Below, piece after piece: positions 17,311-23,251 of a stretch of 32,872 bases of DNA. The position numbers and the translations under genes were made by a program. Source of the DNA: an uncultured Rhodospirillaceae bacterium (lineage in GTDB: Bacteria > Pseudomonadota > Alphaproteobacteria > SP197); NCBI GenBank assembly GCA_937880925.1, contig CALGGB010000241.1, forward strand, positions 1-32,872, in the 5' to 3' direction. How positions within the stretch are numbered: the first letter of the stretch is position 1; the number at the start of each line of letters is the position of its first letter. The notes below the pieces were generated by a model. That model searched no databases. It saw only the letters and a list, made by a program, of their open reading frames with translations, and was not told where the DNA came from.

Positions 17311-17584
17311 CGGGCTCCTCCCACTTTGCAGCCAGCCGCGGGTACCACATTTTCTCGGCGATGGCCTTCCGGCGTTCGGCGCGGGCCCTGAACCCCGGGT
17401 CGGCGCGGCGTTCGGCCTCAAGGCGGCGGCGTTCGGCGTAGGCCAGGCAGCTTTTCTTGAGGTAGCGGTTGCGGCCAGCCTTGATGATGTGCCCCTGCCC
17501 CACGGCCCAGGCGATCGTCTGGTAGGTGACGCCGGTGATCTCGATTGCCTCGGTCAGGCCGACGCATTTGCCCCGGACCGCCAT
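17303..17584 (-). CDS. Hypothetical protein with a helix-turn-helix-like N-terminus, 93 aa
   Basis: The start is taken at ATG 17584, which overlaps the upstream stop (TGATG). Residues about 8-45 ('GLTEAIEITGVTYQTIAWAV', then GQGHIIKAGRNRYL) look like a MerR/excisionase-type helix-turn-helix with a short wing. The rest is a very basic Arg/Glu-rich helix (ERRRLEAERRADPGFRARAE). A DNA- or RNA-binding role is inferred. The family is not identified. Confidence 0.6.
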   Translation of the reverse strand: MAVRGKCVGLTEAIEITGVTYQTIAWAVGQGHIIKAGRNRYLKKSCLAYAERRRLEAERRADPGFRARAERRKAIAEKMWYPRLAAKWEEPGV

Positions 17585-17859
17585 CAGGAAGGGGCTGCCG
17601 GGCAAGGGGTGATTGATTTGAGGTCGCGGCGCGAGGCACCGACGGCGGCCACCAGCACGTTGTGGTTGGCATGGCTCGCCAGAATGAACGAGATCCTGCG
17701 GGTAACAGAGCAGCCGGCGGCGTCCGTGCTCCTCATGGTCACGAACCCGTCCTTGAACTTGACAATGACCTTGATGCGGTCGAGGTCCCAGGCCGCGTTG
17801 ATGGCGTCGATGAGTGCCTGAACCTGCCGGGTGTCACCAAATCTCGGGTCGTCGCTCAT
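17584..17859 (-). CDS. Hypothetical protein, 91 aa
   Basis: Not recognised. It is a small alpha/beta protein: an N-terminal helix (QVQALIDAINAAWDLDRI), two strands (KVIVKFKDGFVTMRS) and a helical C-terminal half. The start overlaps the previous stop at 17859, and the stop overlaps the next gene's ATG, so it is a coupled cistron. Confidence 0.6.
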   Translation of the reverse strand: MSDDPRFGDTRQVQALIDAINAAWDLDRIKVIVKFKDGFVTMRSTDAAGCSVTRRISFILASHANHNVLVAAVGASRRDLKSITPCPAAPS

Positions 17860-18110
17860 CAGTGCTTCCTTTCTGCGTTATCAGGACCAACCGCCCTGAG
17901 AGAAACGTCCTTGATGACGGCAAGGACGGCCTTGTGGAGCTGGATGTGGCGAGGCCCGGGGGCCCATTCCAGGTAATGCCGGACCACGAAGTCATCATAG
18001 TAGGCGGCCTCGATGGCGGTGCCGTCAGGGTCGGGAATGAAGGTGAAGTTGATGCCGGTGTCTCGGGCAACCTCGAGCACCTGCGCAATCGTCGCACGGA
18101 TCTCGCTCAT
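17859..18110 (-). CDS. Hypothetical protein, 83 aa
   Basis: Not recognised. It has the same size class and general fold pattern as the 91-aa neighbour: an N-terminal helix (IRATIAQVLEVARDTGI), then strands around 'FTFIPDPDGTAIEAAYYDDF', then a helix. The similar helix-strand-strand layout suggests the two might be distant duplicates, which a profile comparison would test. It is coupled to the next gene by a one-base overlap. Confidence 0.6.
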   Translation of the reverse strand: MSEIRATIAQVLEVARDTGINFTFIPDPDGTAIEAAYYDDFVVRHYLEWAPGPRHIQLHKAVLAVIKDVSLRAVGPDNAERKH

Positions 18111-18126
18111 AAGGGCCTCGCAGTTG

Positions 18127-18231
18127 TCATGGGATGAAGAAAGCGGCTGCCACGGGAAGCAAGAGACAGCCCGCGATCACGAGCAGGCACCAGAGCATCT
18201 CGATGGCTGCCTGCCGGCGAGGGACCGTCAC
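18127..18231 (-). CDS. Small single-span membrane protein, 34 aa, GTG start
   Basis: GTG at 18231 overlaps the TGA stop of the upstream 85-aa gene (GTGA). The product has a basic N-terminus (VTVPRRQAAIE) followed by one hydrophobic helix 'MLWCLLVIAGCLLLPVAAAF' and ends immediately after it. By charge, the N-terminus should stay in the cytoplasm. The coupling and the clean membrane segment support a real gene. The function is unknown; tiny membrane proteins in phages are often lysis or envelope-acting, but nothing here proves that. Confidence 0.5.
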   Translation of the reverse strand: MTVPRRQAAIEMLWCLLVIAGCLLLPVAAAFFIP

Positions 18232-18485
18232 AGCGTCCTCACGATGTCGTCGCAGGTGGAGGGAAACCTCTTCTGGAGCTGCATCAGTGCCCGCCCTGCG
18301 TTGTTGGGATGCAGCAACCCTGTGAGAGCCAGGGCCAACGCCTCACCCAGCGCCTCATGGCAGTCCTGCGCCACGCTGCTCCGCCGGGATTGCCCCTTGA
18401 TGTCGGAGACTACCGCGGTGAGCCGCTTCTCTTCACTCGTGGCCCGGGTCTTCTGGGCCGCGGTCTTGTCGCTCGGTGTCGTCAT
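18228..18485 (-). CDS. Hypothetical protein, 85 aa
   Basis: Not recognised. It is a basic, Lys/Thr/Arg-rich N-terminus followed by a helical region (HEALGEALALALTGLL) and a short C-terminal helix. It is cytoplasmic by composition. It lies 28 bp after the 83-aa gene and is followed by the 34-aa membrane frame. Confidence 0.55.
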   Translation of the reverse strand: MTTPSDKTAAQKTRATSEEKRLTAVVSDIKGQSRRSSVAQDCHEALGEALALALTGLLHPNNAGRALMQLQKRFPSTCDDIVRTL

Positions 18486-18513
18486 GCTCTTGATCCTTCA
18501 ATGAGATGCCCGC

Positions 18514-18765
18514 TCAGTACGGGTGTTTGGCCACCAGGGTCGGGTCATAGGTCACGGAAGTCAGCCACCCCATCGTCAGGGGGTGCCATCTCCGGTAGGG
18601 CTCCGAATGGATATTGCCGTGGGGCTCGAGGAGCTCAAGGTTGCCGTGGACCAGGATGTACGGGTCTCCGGCCGGGGTCCACATCACGCGACAGATCTTC
18701 GTCTCGAACCCGTACCTGGTGGCGACGTACTGCCGGCCGAAAAGCTTATGCAAGAGTTTCCACAT
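18514..18765 (-). CDS. Hypothetical protein, 83 aa
   Basis: Not recognised. It is beta-rich with many aromatic residues (YVATRYGFETKICRVMWTP, PYILVHGNLELLEP), ending in 'DPTLVAKHPY'. It has a clear AAGGAG ribosome binding site in front of ATG 18765. It is the first gene after the 180-bp gap with the G-tract element and may start a new transcript. Confidence 0.6.
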   Translation of the reverse strand: MWKLLHKLFGRQYVATRYGFETKICRVMWTPAGDPYILVHGNLELLEPHGNIHSEPYRRWHPLTMGWLTSVTYDPTLVAKHPY

Positions 18766-18883
18766 GAGGTTCGCTCCTTGGAGGATGTTAGACCGTCGTT
18801 AGACGGGGCTCGTGGTGTGGGCACCTTTTGGAGAAAATACTGGTGTGTGGTACGGGGTCCAAGGGACATCGGGGAGTTTTCAA

Positions 18884-18926
18884 CCCCCCCGTCCCTCTAG
18901 GACACCCCTCCCCCCCTATAACGTAA
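18884..18926 (-). promoter_or_regulatory. G-tract element with TATAGGG core, candidate phage promoter or G-quadruplex
   Basis: Read on the minus strand, just after the small-terminase stop, the sequence gives TTTACGTTATAGGGGGGG and then further G-tracts of 4, 3 and 7 (all within 18884-18916). Four G-tracts with short loops can form a G-quadruplex. TATAGGG also matches the initiation core of T7-class promoters. No good -35 box is present at 17 bp. No phage RNA polymerase is visible in the window, so this reading is tentative. Confidence 0.3.
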
Positions 18927-18946
18927 ACGCGAGGCCTAGCTGAGCA

Positions 18947-19363
18947 TTACGATAGATCAATGAGTACCTTAACGTCTATCGAGCCACCGCTTGTCTTTGT
19001 CTGCGGAGCATAGCCCGTTCTGTTTAGTACATCCTTAGCTGCTTCGAGCTGCACATACTCGCTTCGAGCACCCAATAGTCTTCGAAGGGCACCTACAGCG
19101 TATACGCTCTGTATCCCCAGCTCTGCTGCCGTGCGCTTGAACATGTACGCCTCAACCGCTGGGACACGCAGTGTCTTTGACGCTGTGACCCTTGCAGCCT
19201 CCGGGTTGCCGGGCGAGTAACCTGCGGCCATTGCTGCATCCTTGATGGAGCACCCTGTTGCTACGAGTGTGTCCACGAGGTCACGCTGCATGGGCGTCAG
19301 GGTATCACCTATCTCTTCGGTGCTCATGTTGAGCATAGACTTGGTGGCCACTGCCTTATCCAT
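18947..19363 (-). CDS. Probable terminase small subunit, 138 aa
   Basis: Residues about 22-75 have the typical small-terminase opening: 'LTPMQRDLVDTLVATG', then a helix-turn-helix 'SIKDAAMAAGYS', then 'AARVTASKTLRVPAVEAYM'. The helix-turn-helix recognises the packaging site in this family. The C-terminus (YAPQTKTSGGSIDVKVLIDL) resembles the tail that contacts the large subunit. It is the first gene of the leftward arm, about 3.6 kb away from terL, which is unusually far. A general regulator is the alternative. Confidence 0.7.
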   Translation of the reverse strand: MDKAVATKSMLNMSTEEIGDTLTPMQRDLVDTLVATGCSIKDAAMAAGYSPGNPEAARVTASKTLRVPAVEAYMFKRTAAELGIQSVYAVGALRRLLGARSEYVQLEAAKDVLNRTGYAPQTKTSGGSIDVKVLIDLS

Positions 19364-19472
19364 GGTCCCTCTGTCCCCTGCTCACTGGTCGGCGCGGCTG
19401 CTTTGACGCGCATCCTCTGGGGGCTTTGCCTGGCTATCGGGCCGCCCCCTCCTTCCCCCAAATGTGCCTGAT

Positions 19473-20325
19473 CGTGGGCGTGCTCCACAACCACGAACTT
19501 GCACGAACTTGTATGGGTACAATGTCGGCATGCAGTCAGGTGGCTGACAGCGGCTCTCTGCCTCATTCATGGGTGCGGATAACTGCCGGGATAGCTCTGG
19601 GCACTGACCACGATGGCGTCGCTTCATGCTTGACAGCCCTTTTGCTCGCCTTTGAGGCACAGCCTCACATGTGGGCCATGGGGCGTCCTTCGGACCACGC
19701 TCTACTCGCTTCGCTCACCAAGCCCCAAAGATGGGTCTTGGCCCTTCGGGTTTCGATCGTTCGCCCAACACAGAGCCGCTCGCAGGCTCGCTCACTGGCG
19801 CTCGGGACTGATGCCCATCTCCTTCGACGCTCCACAAGCTGCTTGACGAACATAACTGCTCCTCGTCACCGATCGAGCAAGCATCCAGATCCTTGGGCCC
19901 TCCGCAAGAGCTGCGAGCAACGGCTTGCGCCGTCTGGGAACCTGGCATGTTCCCAGGCCCTCCTACCGACGTCCTCCCACTCCCGCCGGGTCGGGACCTG
20001 CGGCATCCCCGCCCCTTTGGGGCGAGACTGCCTCCGGTAACCGCTCCCCGGCTCCCATACTCTCTCTCTCTGAGGCTGGTATTGTCCACGACTAGGGCGT
20101 CTGGTCTCGTCGCAAGGTCCTCCTGCCGTCAGACCTCGCTAGATCCCAGCCGGACATCGCTTCGCTCGTCTGCCTGCGTCAAGGATGAACGGCCCCTCCA
20201 ATTTAGCTTGAGGCCCCGTTCTCTTGCCCTGCGGACTATGCTCCGACGAGAGATCACCGACCAAGAGGGCACGCCTCTCTCTCAAACTAAATCGGTTCCT
20301 CCGTTCCCCGGGCCGAAGGGCCCGG
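19473..20325. ncRNA. Candidate large structured noncoding RNA or regulatory region between divergent operons
   Basis: No reading frame here looks like a phage gene, yet the genome is otherwise tightly packed. Hairpins seen include: 19473-19495; 19653-19667 (6 bp, ACA loop); 19718-19741 (9 pairs, one mismatch); 19903-19915, 19920-19933 and 19934-19956 (8 bp perfect) side by side, closed by GGGC/GCCC (19895-19898 with 19957-19960); 20011-20023; 20074-20151 (6-bp stem enclosing an 11-pair hairpin 20092-20142); 20188-20220 (9 pairs with a 2x2 loop); 20232-20245 inside a 6-bp stem (20225-20230 with 20266-20271); and 20308-20325 (7 bp perfect). Loop bases 20201-20206 (ATTTAG) are complementary to 20287-20292 (CTAAAT), a possible pseudoknot. 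Short 5-bp stems are expected by chance at this GC content; the longer ones carry the case. Strand is undecided. Confidence 0.4.
19492..19523. promoter_or_regulatory. Operator-like element: tandem 10-bp repeat plus inverted repeat
   Basis: CACGAACTTG occurs twice in direct tandem (19492-19501 and 19502-19511), and the second copy runs into an inverted repeat TTGTA-TGGG-TACAA (19509-19522). TACAAT at 19518-19523 could serve as a -10 box on the plus strand, but no convincing -35 lies 17 bp away. The element sits between the two divergent operons, about 130 bp upstream of the small terminase, so a regulator binding site is plausible. Confidence 0.35.
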
Positions 20326-20395
20326 CGCTGCGCGTCCTTGACCCAGGCCCCCCAGCCGCGCTTGCTCGCCTCGTCAGAAAGAAGAGGAGAACAAG

Positions 20396-20530
20396 ATGAG
20401 CAAGACCATCAAGGATCAGGAGCAGAAGAAGAGCCGAGCCACAGACATCTGCTGGCTGATCTTCATCATAGCTGGCATCGCCACCGTCGCCAGCCTCGGG
20501 TGCTTTGACTGCTTCTACGTCAGCTACTAA
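20396..20530 (+). CDS. Small single-span membrane protein, 44 aa
   Basis: This is the first gene of the rightward arm, with a strong AGAAGAGGAGAA ribosome binding site just upstream of ATG 20396. It has a charged, Lys-rich N-terminus (SKTIKDQEQKKSRATDI), one hydrophobic helix 'WLIFIIAGIATVASLG', and a short Cys-containing tail 'CFDCFYVSY'. The family is not recognised. Small early membrane proteins in phages often act on the host envelope or on superinfecting phages; no evidence picks one role. Confidence 0.65.
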   Translation: MSKTIKDQEQKKSRATDICWLIFIIAGIATVASLGCFDCFYVSY

Positions 20531-20558
20531 TCACAACCACGATAACATGGAGATGACA

Positions 20559-20855
20559 ATGACCTACGCACCACAGATAACCGAGCTTCAGTTCCTCGGC
20601 ATCATCCTGCTGAGCGTCTCGATGGGAATGCTGCTGGCCACGGCCTGCATGTTCTTCTCTTCGGGACGGGAGCTTCTGGCTCTGGAGCTGGAGATGAACC
20701 TTGAGCACCGCGAATCCCTCTCCCGCGCCTACCGGGACGGCTACATCAACGAGCGGGCTGCGCTTGCCTACAAGGAGGAGCGCGACGCCCTCCAGGCCCA
20801 GCTCAACGACCTTCGGTGGGCCAGCCTCGACGAAGACGACCTCGACGCCCAGTAG
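20559..20855 (+). CDS. Membrane-anchored coiled-coil protein, 98 aa
   Basis: The start is chosen at ATG 20559 because GGAG lies 6 bases upstream; two in-frame ATGs at 20547 and 20553 are alternatives. The N-terminal helix 'LGIILLSVSMGMLLATACMF' (about residues 13-32) spans the membrane. The remainder is a Glu/Leu/Arg-rich helix, probably a coiled coil, with an acidic end (SLDEDDLDAQ). The layout resembles i-spanin-like or phage membrane-anchor proteins, but no lipoprotein partner was found nearby. Function is unknown. Confidence 0.65.
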   Translation: MTYAPQITELQFLGIILLSVSMGMLLATACMFFSSGRELLALELEMNLEHRESLSRAYRDGYINERAALAYKEERDALQAQLNDLRWASLDEDDLDAQ

Positions 20856-20910
20856 GAGCGCGCGTGGGCGACTGTGGACACCGAGATCACCTTCTGACGA
20901 AGCCTGTCAT

Positions 20911-20944
20911 CCCCGCTTGCGGCCAAGCAAGGAAGCAAGCGGGG
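20911..20944 (+). repeat. Inverted repeat, 10-bp perfect stem
   Basis: CCCCGCTTGC (20911-20920) and GCAAGCGGGG (20935-20944) pair perfectly around a 14-base loop in the 146-bp gap between two small early genes. No T-run follows, so it is not a standard intrinsic terminator; it may protect or process the mRNA 3' end. The loop contains AAGCAAGGAAG, a word that recurs near 22050. Confidence 0.5.
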
Positions 20945-21001
20945 AATAGACACGGAATGGACGAACCGGGATTTTGAACAGAACACGCACTGGAGAAACC
21001 G

Positions 21002-21199
21002 ATGAAGTACGCAACGAAAGACTGGAACATCGACGCTGACGAGCTTGCTGCCCTGCGGATGATGGACGCCATGACCGAGGTGCTTGCACCGATGGGGTGG
21101 ACACAGCCCGCCCACGCCGATCAGGACGACGAGCCGGAAGGCTTCGAGGACTACGAACTGCCGAGCCCGCGACGCAACCTGAACAACTGGGCGGACTAA
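21002..21199 (+). CDS. Small acidic protein, 65 aa
   Basis: Not recognised. A helical N-terminus with 'ELAALRMMDAMTEVLAPMGW' is followed by a strongly acidic, likely disordered stretch (DQDDEPEGFEDYELPSP). TGGAGAAACC precedes the ATG. Acidic small early proteins of phages often bind host proteins or mimic DNA; this is only a general possibility. Confidence 0.6.
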   Translation: MKYATKDWNIDADELAALRMMDAMTEVLAPMGWTQPAHADQDDEPEGFEDYELPSPRRNLNNWAD

Positions 21200-21286
21200 C
21201 GCGGGCTTATGAGCTTTATGACCCGACGGGCGGCGGGAGTAACCGCCCGAGTTCTTCGCACAACACACTCTTTGGAGAGAAACGTA

Positions 21287-21961
21287 ATGGCCACCCTCAA
21301 GAACCTCAACGCTCACTACCGCCCCTCGGCTGCCCCGGTCGCCATCCCGGCGATCCACCCCGCGACGGCCACCGCCACCCGCGAGGAAGTCACGCATCAT
21401 GACCCCGAGACGGGCGAGGTTACCGAGAGCTATCTGGTCGACGCGCTGGTGGGCGATGACGACATCGTCACGCACGACATCGACGAAGGCATCCTCGACG
21501 CCTGGCTGGATGCCACGCAGGCTCTGGTCCGCGCGCTCTACAACGACCAGCTCTTTGGCTACATCGAGGCCAAGGACGGATCCCGCACGCAGAAGGAAGT
21601 GAGCGACGCGCACTTCTTCCTCGACGCGCTGATCTACGCTGCGGTGCGCCAGGCTGAGTTCTGCGGCGGCGCGCTGGACAAGAACGCCAGCTACCTCGGC
21701 GAGGTCCAGTCGAAGGCAGCCGCTGGCGGGGAGATCGACATGGACAAGCTCGCCAGCCTCTACCGCTTCCGCAATGCGACCGAGAGCCGGGAGGACTTCT
21801 GGGCGAGCCTGAGCCAGAACTTGAAGTCGGCGCGTATCACGGAACTCGGCACCGAGTACCGGGACTGGCGCACCAAGTCGAAGCCGCTCTCGAAGCAGGC
21901 TGGGACCGAACTGGCTGCCCAGATCGCCGCGGACCTCGCGCGTCCCCGTAAGCGCGCATAG
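21287..21961 (+). CDS. Hypothetical early protein, 224 aa
   Basis: The start is set at ATG 21287 because TTGGAGAGAAACG precedes it; an upstream in-frame ATG at 21209 lacks a ribosome binding site and would add a basic unrelated segment. The N-terminus is low-complexity Ala/Pro/Thr (about residues 10-35), followed by an acidic region (DALVGDDDIVTHDIDEGILD) and a helical body with 'FFLDALIYAAVRQAEFCGG' and 'LYRFRNATESREDFWASL'. It ends in a basic tail (RPRKRA). The family is not recognised. A strong terminator follows 19 bp after its stop, so it closes the first early transcription unit, and its position suggests abundant early expression. Confidence 0.75.
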   Translation: MATLKNLNAHYRPSAAPVAIPAIHPATATATREEVTHHDPETGEVTESYLVDALVGDDDIVTHDIDEGILDAWLDATQALVRALYNDQLFGYIEAKDGSRTQKEVSDAHFFLDALIYAAVRQAEFCGGALDKNASYLGEVQSKAAAGGEIDMDKLASLYRFRNATESREDFWASLSQNLKSARITELGTEYRDWRTKSKPLSKQAGTELAAQIAADLARPRKRA

Positions 21962-21980
21962 GCCAGAGGCCAACACTACC

Positions 21981-22017
21981 GGGAGGTGCTCGCTTCGGCG
22001 GGTGCCTCCCACCTTTT
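21981..22017 (+). terminator. Strong intrinsic terminator with UUCG tetraloop
   Basis: A continuous 13-pair stem (21981-21993 with 21998-22010, including G-U pairs) closes a cUUCGg tetraloop (21994-21997) and is followed by ACCTTTTC. The G-U pairs favour the plus strand as the functional one. It ends the transcript of the 224-aa gene. Confidence 0.85.
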
Positions 22018-22102
22018 CTGCTGTCGTCCGCCCCGAAGGCAGCAAGCAAGCAAGGAAGAAAGCCAGGGGTATGCCGCAATCCAAAACTAAAGGAGACACA
22101 CG

Positions 22103-22222
22103 ATGATCGGACCCGTTCTCTGCTATCTCCTGGTCGTTCTGCTCGCGTATGGCATCGCTGGTGCCGCATACGACGGCGTCGACGCGACCAAGAGGATGAT
22201 CGACCGCAAGCGGAGGAGCTGA
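22103..22222 (+). CDS. Small membrane protein, 39 aa
   Basis: An AAAGGAGACAC ribosome binding site precedes ATG 22103. One hydrophobic helix ('PVLCYLLVVLLAYGIAGAAY') is followed by a basic cytoplasmic tail ending in DRKRRS. The TGA stop overlaps the ATG of the zinc-ribbon gene (TGATG). Not recognised; coding status is well supported by the ribosome binding site and coupling. Confidence 0.65.
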   Translation: MIGPVLCYLLVVLLAYGIAGAAYDGVDATKRMIDRKRRS

Positions 22223-22419
22223 TGGGGACTGCATTGCCGTGCCCCAGCTGCAAGCACACGAAATCCAAGGTGACCAACACACGCACCCAGCGGGTTGAGA
22301 AGACCGTGGTCGTGAGCCGATACCGCAAATGCACTGCATGCGGGCACAACTGGCGCACGTTCGAGGTCAGCGTGCCGTCAAGCAAGCTCTTCCAGGCGAG
22401 CATCCGCAGCGAAGCCTGA
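22222..22419 (+). CDS. NrdR-like lone zinc-ribbon protein, 65 aa
   Basis: Two CxxC pairs (Cys7/Cys10 and Cys37/Cys40) are spaced as in a treble-clef zinc ribbon. The text 'CPSCKHTKSKVTNTR', then 'RYRKCTACGHNWRTFEV', follows the NrdR N-terminal zinc-ribbon pattern (CPxC...V-x-x-[ST]R...RRR-x-C-x-x-C...F-T-x-E). The ATP-cone that senses nucleotides in NrdR is absent, so it is a DNA-binding ribbon only. It could act as a regulator of host or phage promoters. Ogr/Delta-type activators are an alternative. It is coupled to the 39-aa membrane gene. Confidence 0.65.
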   Translation: MGTALPCPSCKHTKSKVTNTRTQRVEKTVVVSRYRKCTACGHNWRTFEVSVPSSKLFQASIRSEA

Positions 22420-22777
22420 ACCACTGCAACCGAAAGGACGCGCTATGCACATCTAGCGGAGTGAGACCGCACCTCTACGGCTCCCGCACCCATCGCCCAT
22501 GGGTCAGCACTGGTAAGGTGGGAGTATGGCACGCAGGGCAACCGTCTCGACAGATAACCCGTAGGGGTTCATGAGGTGCGCCGCCTGAGACAGGTTGGCA
22601 ACAGCCCGAGACAACACGGACGGCCCGAAGCCGGAACGCGCCCCGCGAGGCCCCAAGTATCGCGGCTACGCCTGCCCACACCACGCTGCCGTGGGAAAAC
22701 TGGGGAAAGGGGCAATTTCCTGGACGCAGGACGCCCTTTTCCTTGCTATCAACCCGATTTTCGAGGAAGGTCACATC
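22420..22777 (+). other. Stretch without a clear gene; several hairpins
   Basis: Hairpins are visible at 22456-22470 (4 bp), 22481-22524 (CTCCC/GGGAG enclosing a 6-bp stem 22488-22493 with 22499-22504) and 22556-22569 (AACCC-GTAG-GGGTT). A 12-codon frame (22526-22564) has GGTGGGAG before it. An open frame from TTG 22595 runs in frame into the 58-aa membrane gene and would extend it to 119 aa, but lacks a good ribosome binding site. An alternative GTG frame from 22576 runs into the 98-aa membrane gene. I cannot decide which, if any, is translated. Confidence 0.4.
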
Positions 22778-22954
22778 ATGGAAAGCATAGCTGTGGCGCT
22801 GCTCCTGCTGGCCCTCCTCATGGCCCCCAAGAGGATCATGGGCCGCATAGCCCGCACACCATCTGCGGTCTTTATCGCAATGGCTCACATCATGGGCCGC
22901 GACGTCACTCCGCAACAATCAACACACAAGCCTGGCAAGAAAGGAAGGTCGTAA
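22778..22954 (+). CDS. Small membrane protein, 58 aa
   Basis: ATG 22778 has GAGGAAGG about 8 bases upstream. A short hydrophobic helix (SIAVALLLLALLMA, residues about 3-16) is followed by a basic amphipathic segment (PKRIMGRIARTPSAVFIAMA) and a Lys-rich tail. Its TAA overlaps the ATG of the next membrane gene (TAATG), so the two are coupled and perhaps form a pair. The function is unknown. A TTG-initiated longer form (from 22595) is possible. Confidence 0.55.
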   Translation: MESIAVALLLLALLMAPKRIMGRIARTPSAVFIAMAHIMGRDVTPQQSTHKPGKKGRS

Positions 22955-23250
22955 TGGAAATGATCATCATCGGCATCGTCACCGCGATTGCGGCGCTGGT
23001 CGTTCTGTTCAAGATGAACATATATCGGTTCTTGTGGGCTGAGGTCATCGTCGACATCCTGTTCAGCGCAGCCTTGATCATGCTATTTGCCGGCACGCTT
23101 GGTGGCATGATCGCCGCCATGGTTGCGGGCCTCGTGCTGAGCCTTACCCTTTGGGGCCTGAAGAAGCGTTTGGGCTACGACAAGCCCGTACTCACCGCCG
23201 AACGGTGGTGGAAGCCGCGCCTCGCGTGGCAGAAAGTGCGCCGGGGATAA
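22954..23250 (+). CDS. Multi-span membrane protein, 98 aa
   Basis: The start ATG 22954 overlaps the stop of the 58-aa gene and has AAGGAAGG upstream. There are about three hydrophobic segments: 'IIIGIVTAIAALVVLF' (4-19), 'VIVDILFSAALIMLFAG' (31-47) and 'GGMIAAMVAGLVLSLTLWGL' (50-69). A basic cytoplasmic tail follows. The family is not recognised. Three spans and small size are holin-like, but the early-arm location and lack of an adjacent endolysin argue against a lysis role. Confidence 0.65.
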   Translation: MEMIIIGIVTAIAALVVLFKMNIYRFLWAEVIVDILFSAALIMLFAGTLGGMIAAMVAGLVLSLTLWGLKKRLGYDKPVLTAERWWKPRLAWQKVRRG

Positions 23251-23251
23251 T

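Noticed and set aside
19630-19658. TTGACA at 19630-19635 as a -35 box
   Set aside because: Perfect hexamer, but the sequence 17 bp downstream (TGAGGC) is not a -10 box.
19895-19960. Cloverleaf-like junction as a tRNA gene
   Set aside because: Arm lengths and loops do not fit a tRNA: the closing stem is only 4 bp and there is no T-loop GTTCRA motif.
19426-20040. 204-codon plus-strand frame in the central region
   Set aside because: Ser/Arg/Leu/Cys-rich, no recognisable domain, no ribosome binding site, and it crosses the strongest hairpins. More likely chance absence of stops.
19715-20089. 124-codon minus-strand frame in the central region
   Set aside because: Low-complexity Gly/Ser/Arg text, no start signal, and not joined to the small terminase gene.
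22954-23250. Holin
   Set aside because: Three spans and 98 aa would fit, but it lies among early genes without an endolysin; evidence is too weak to call.
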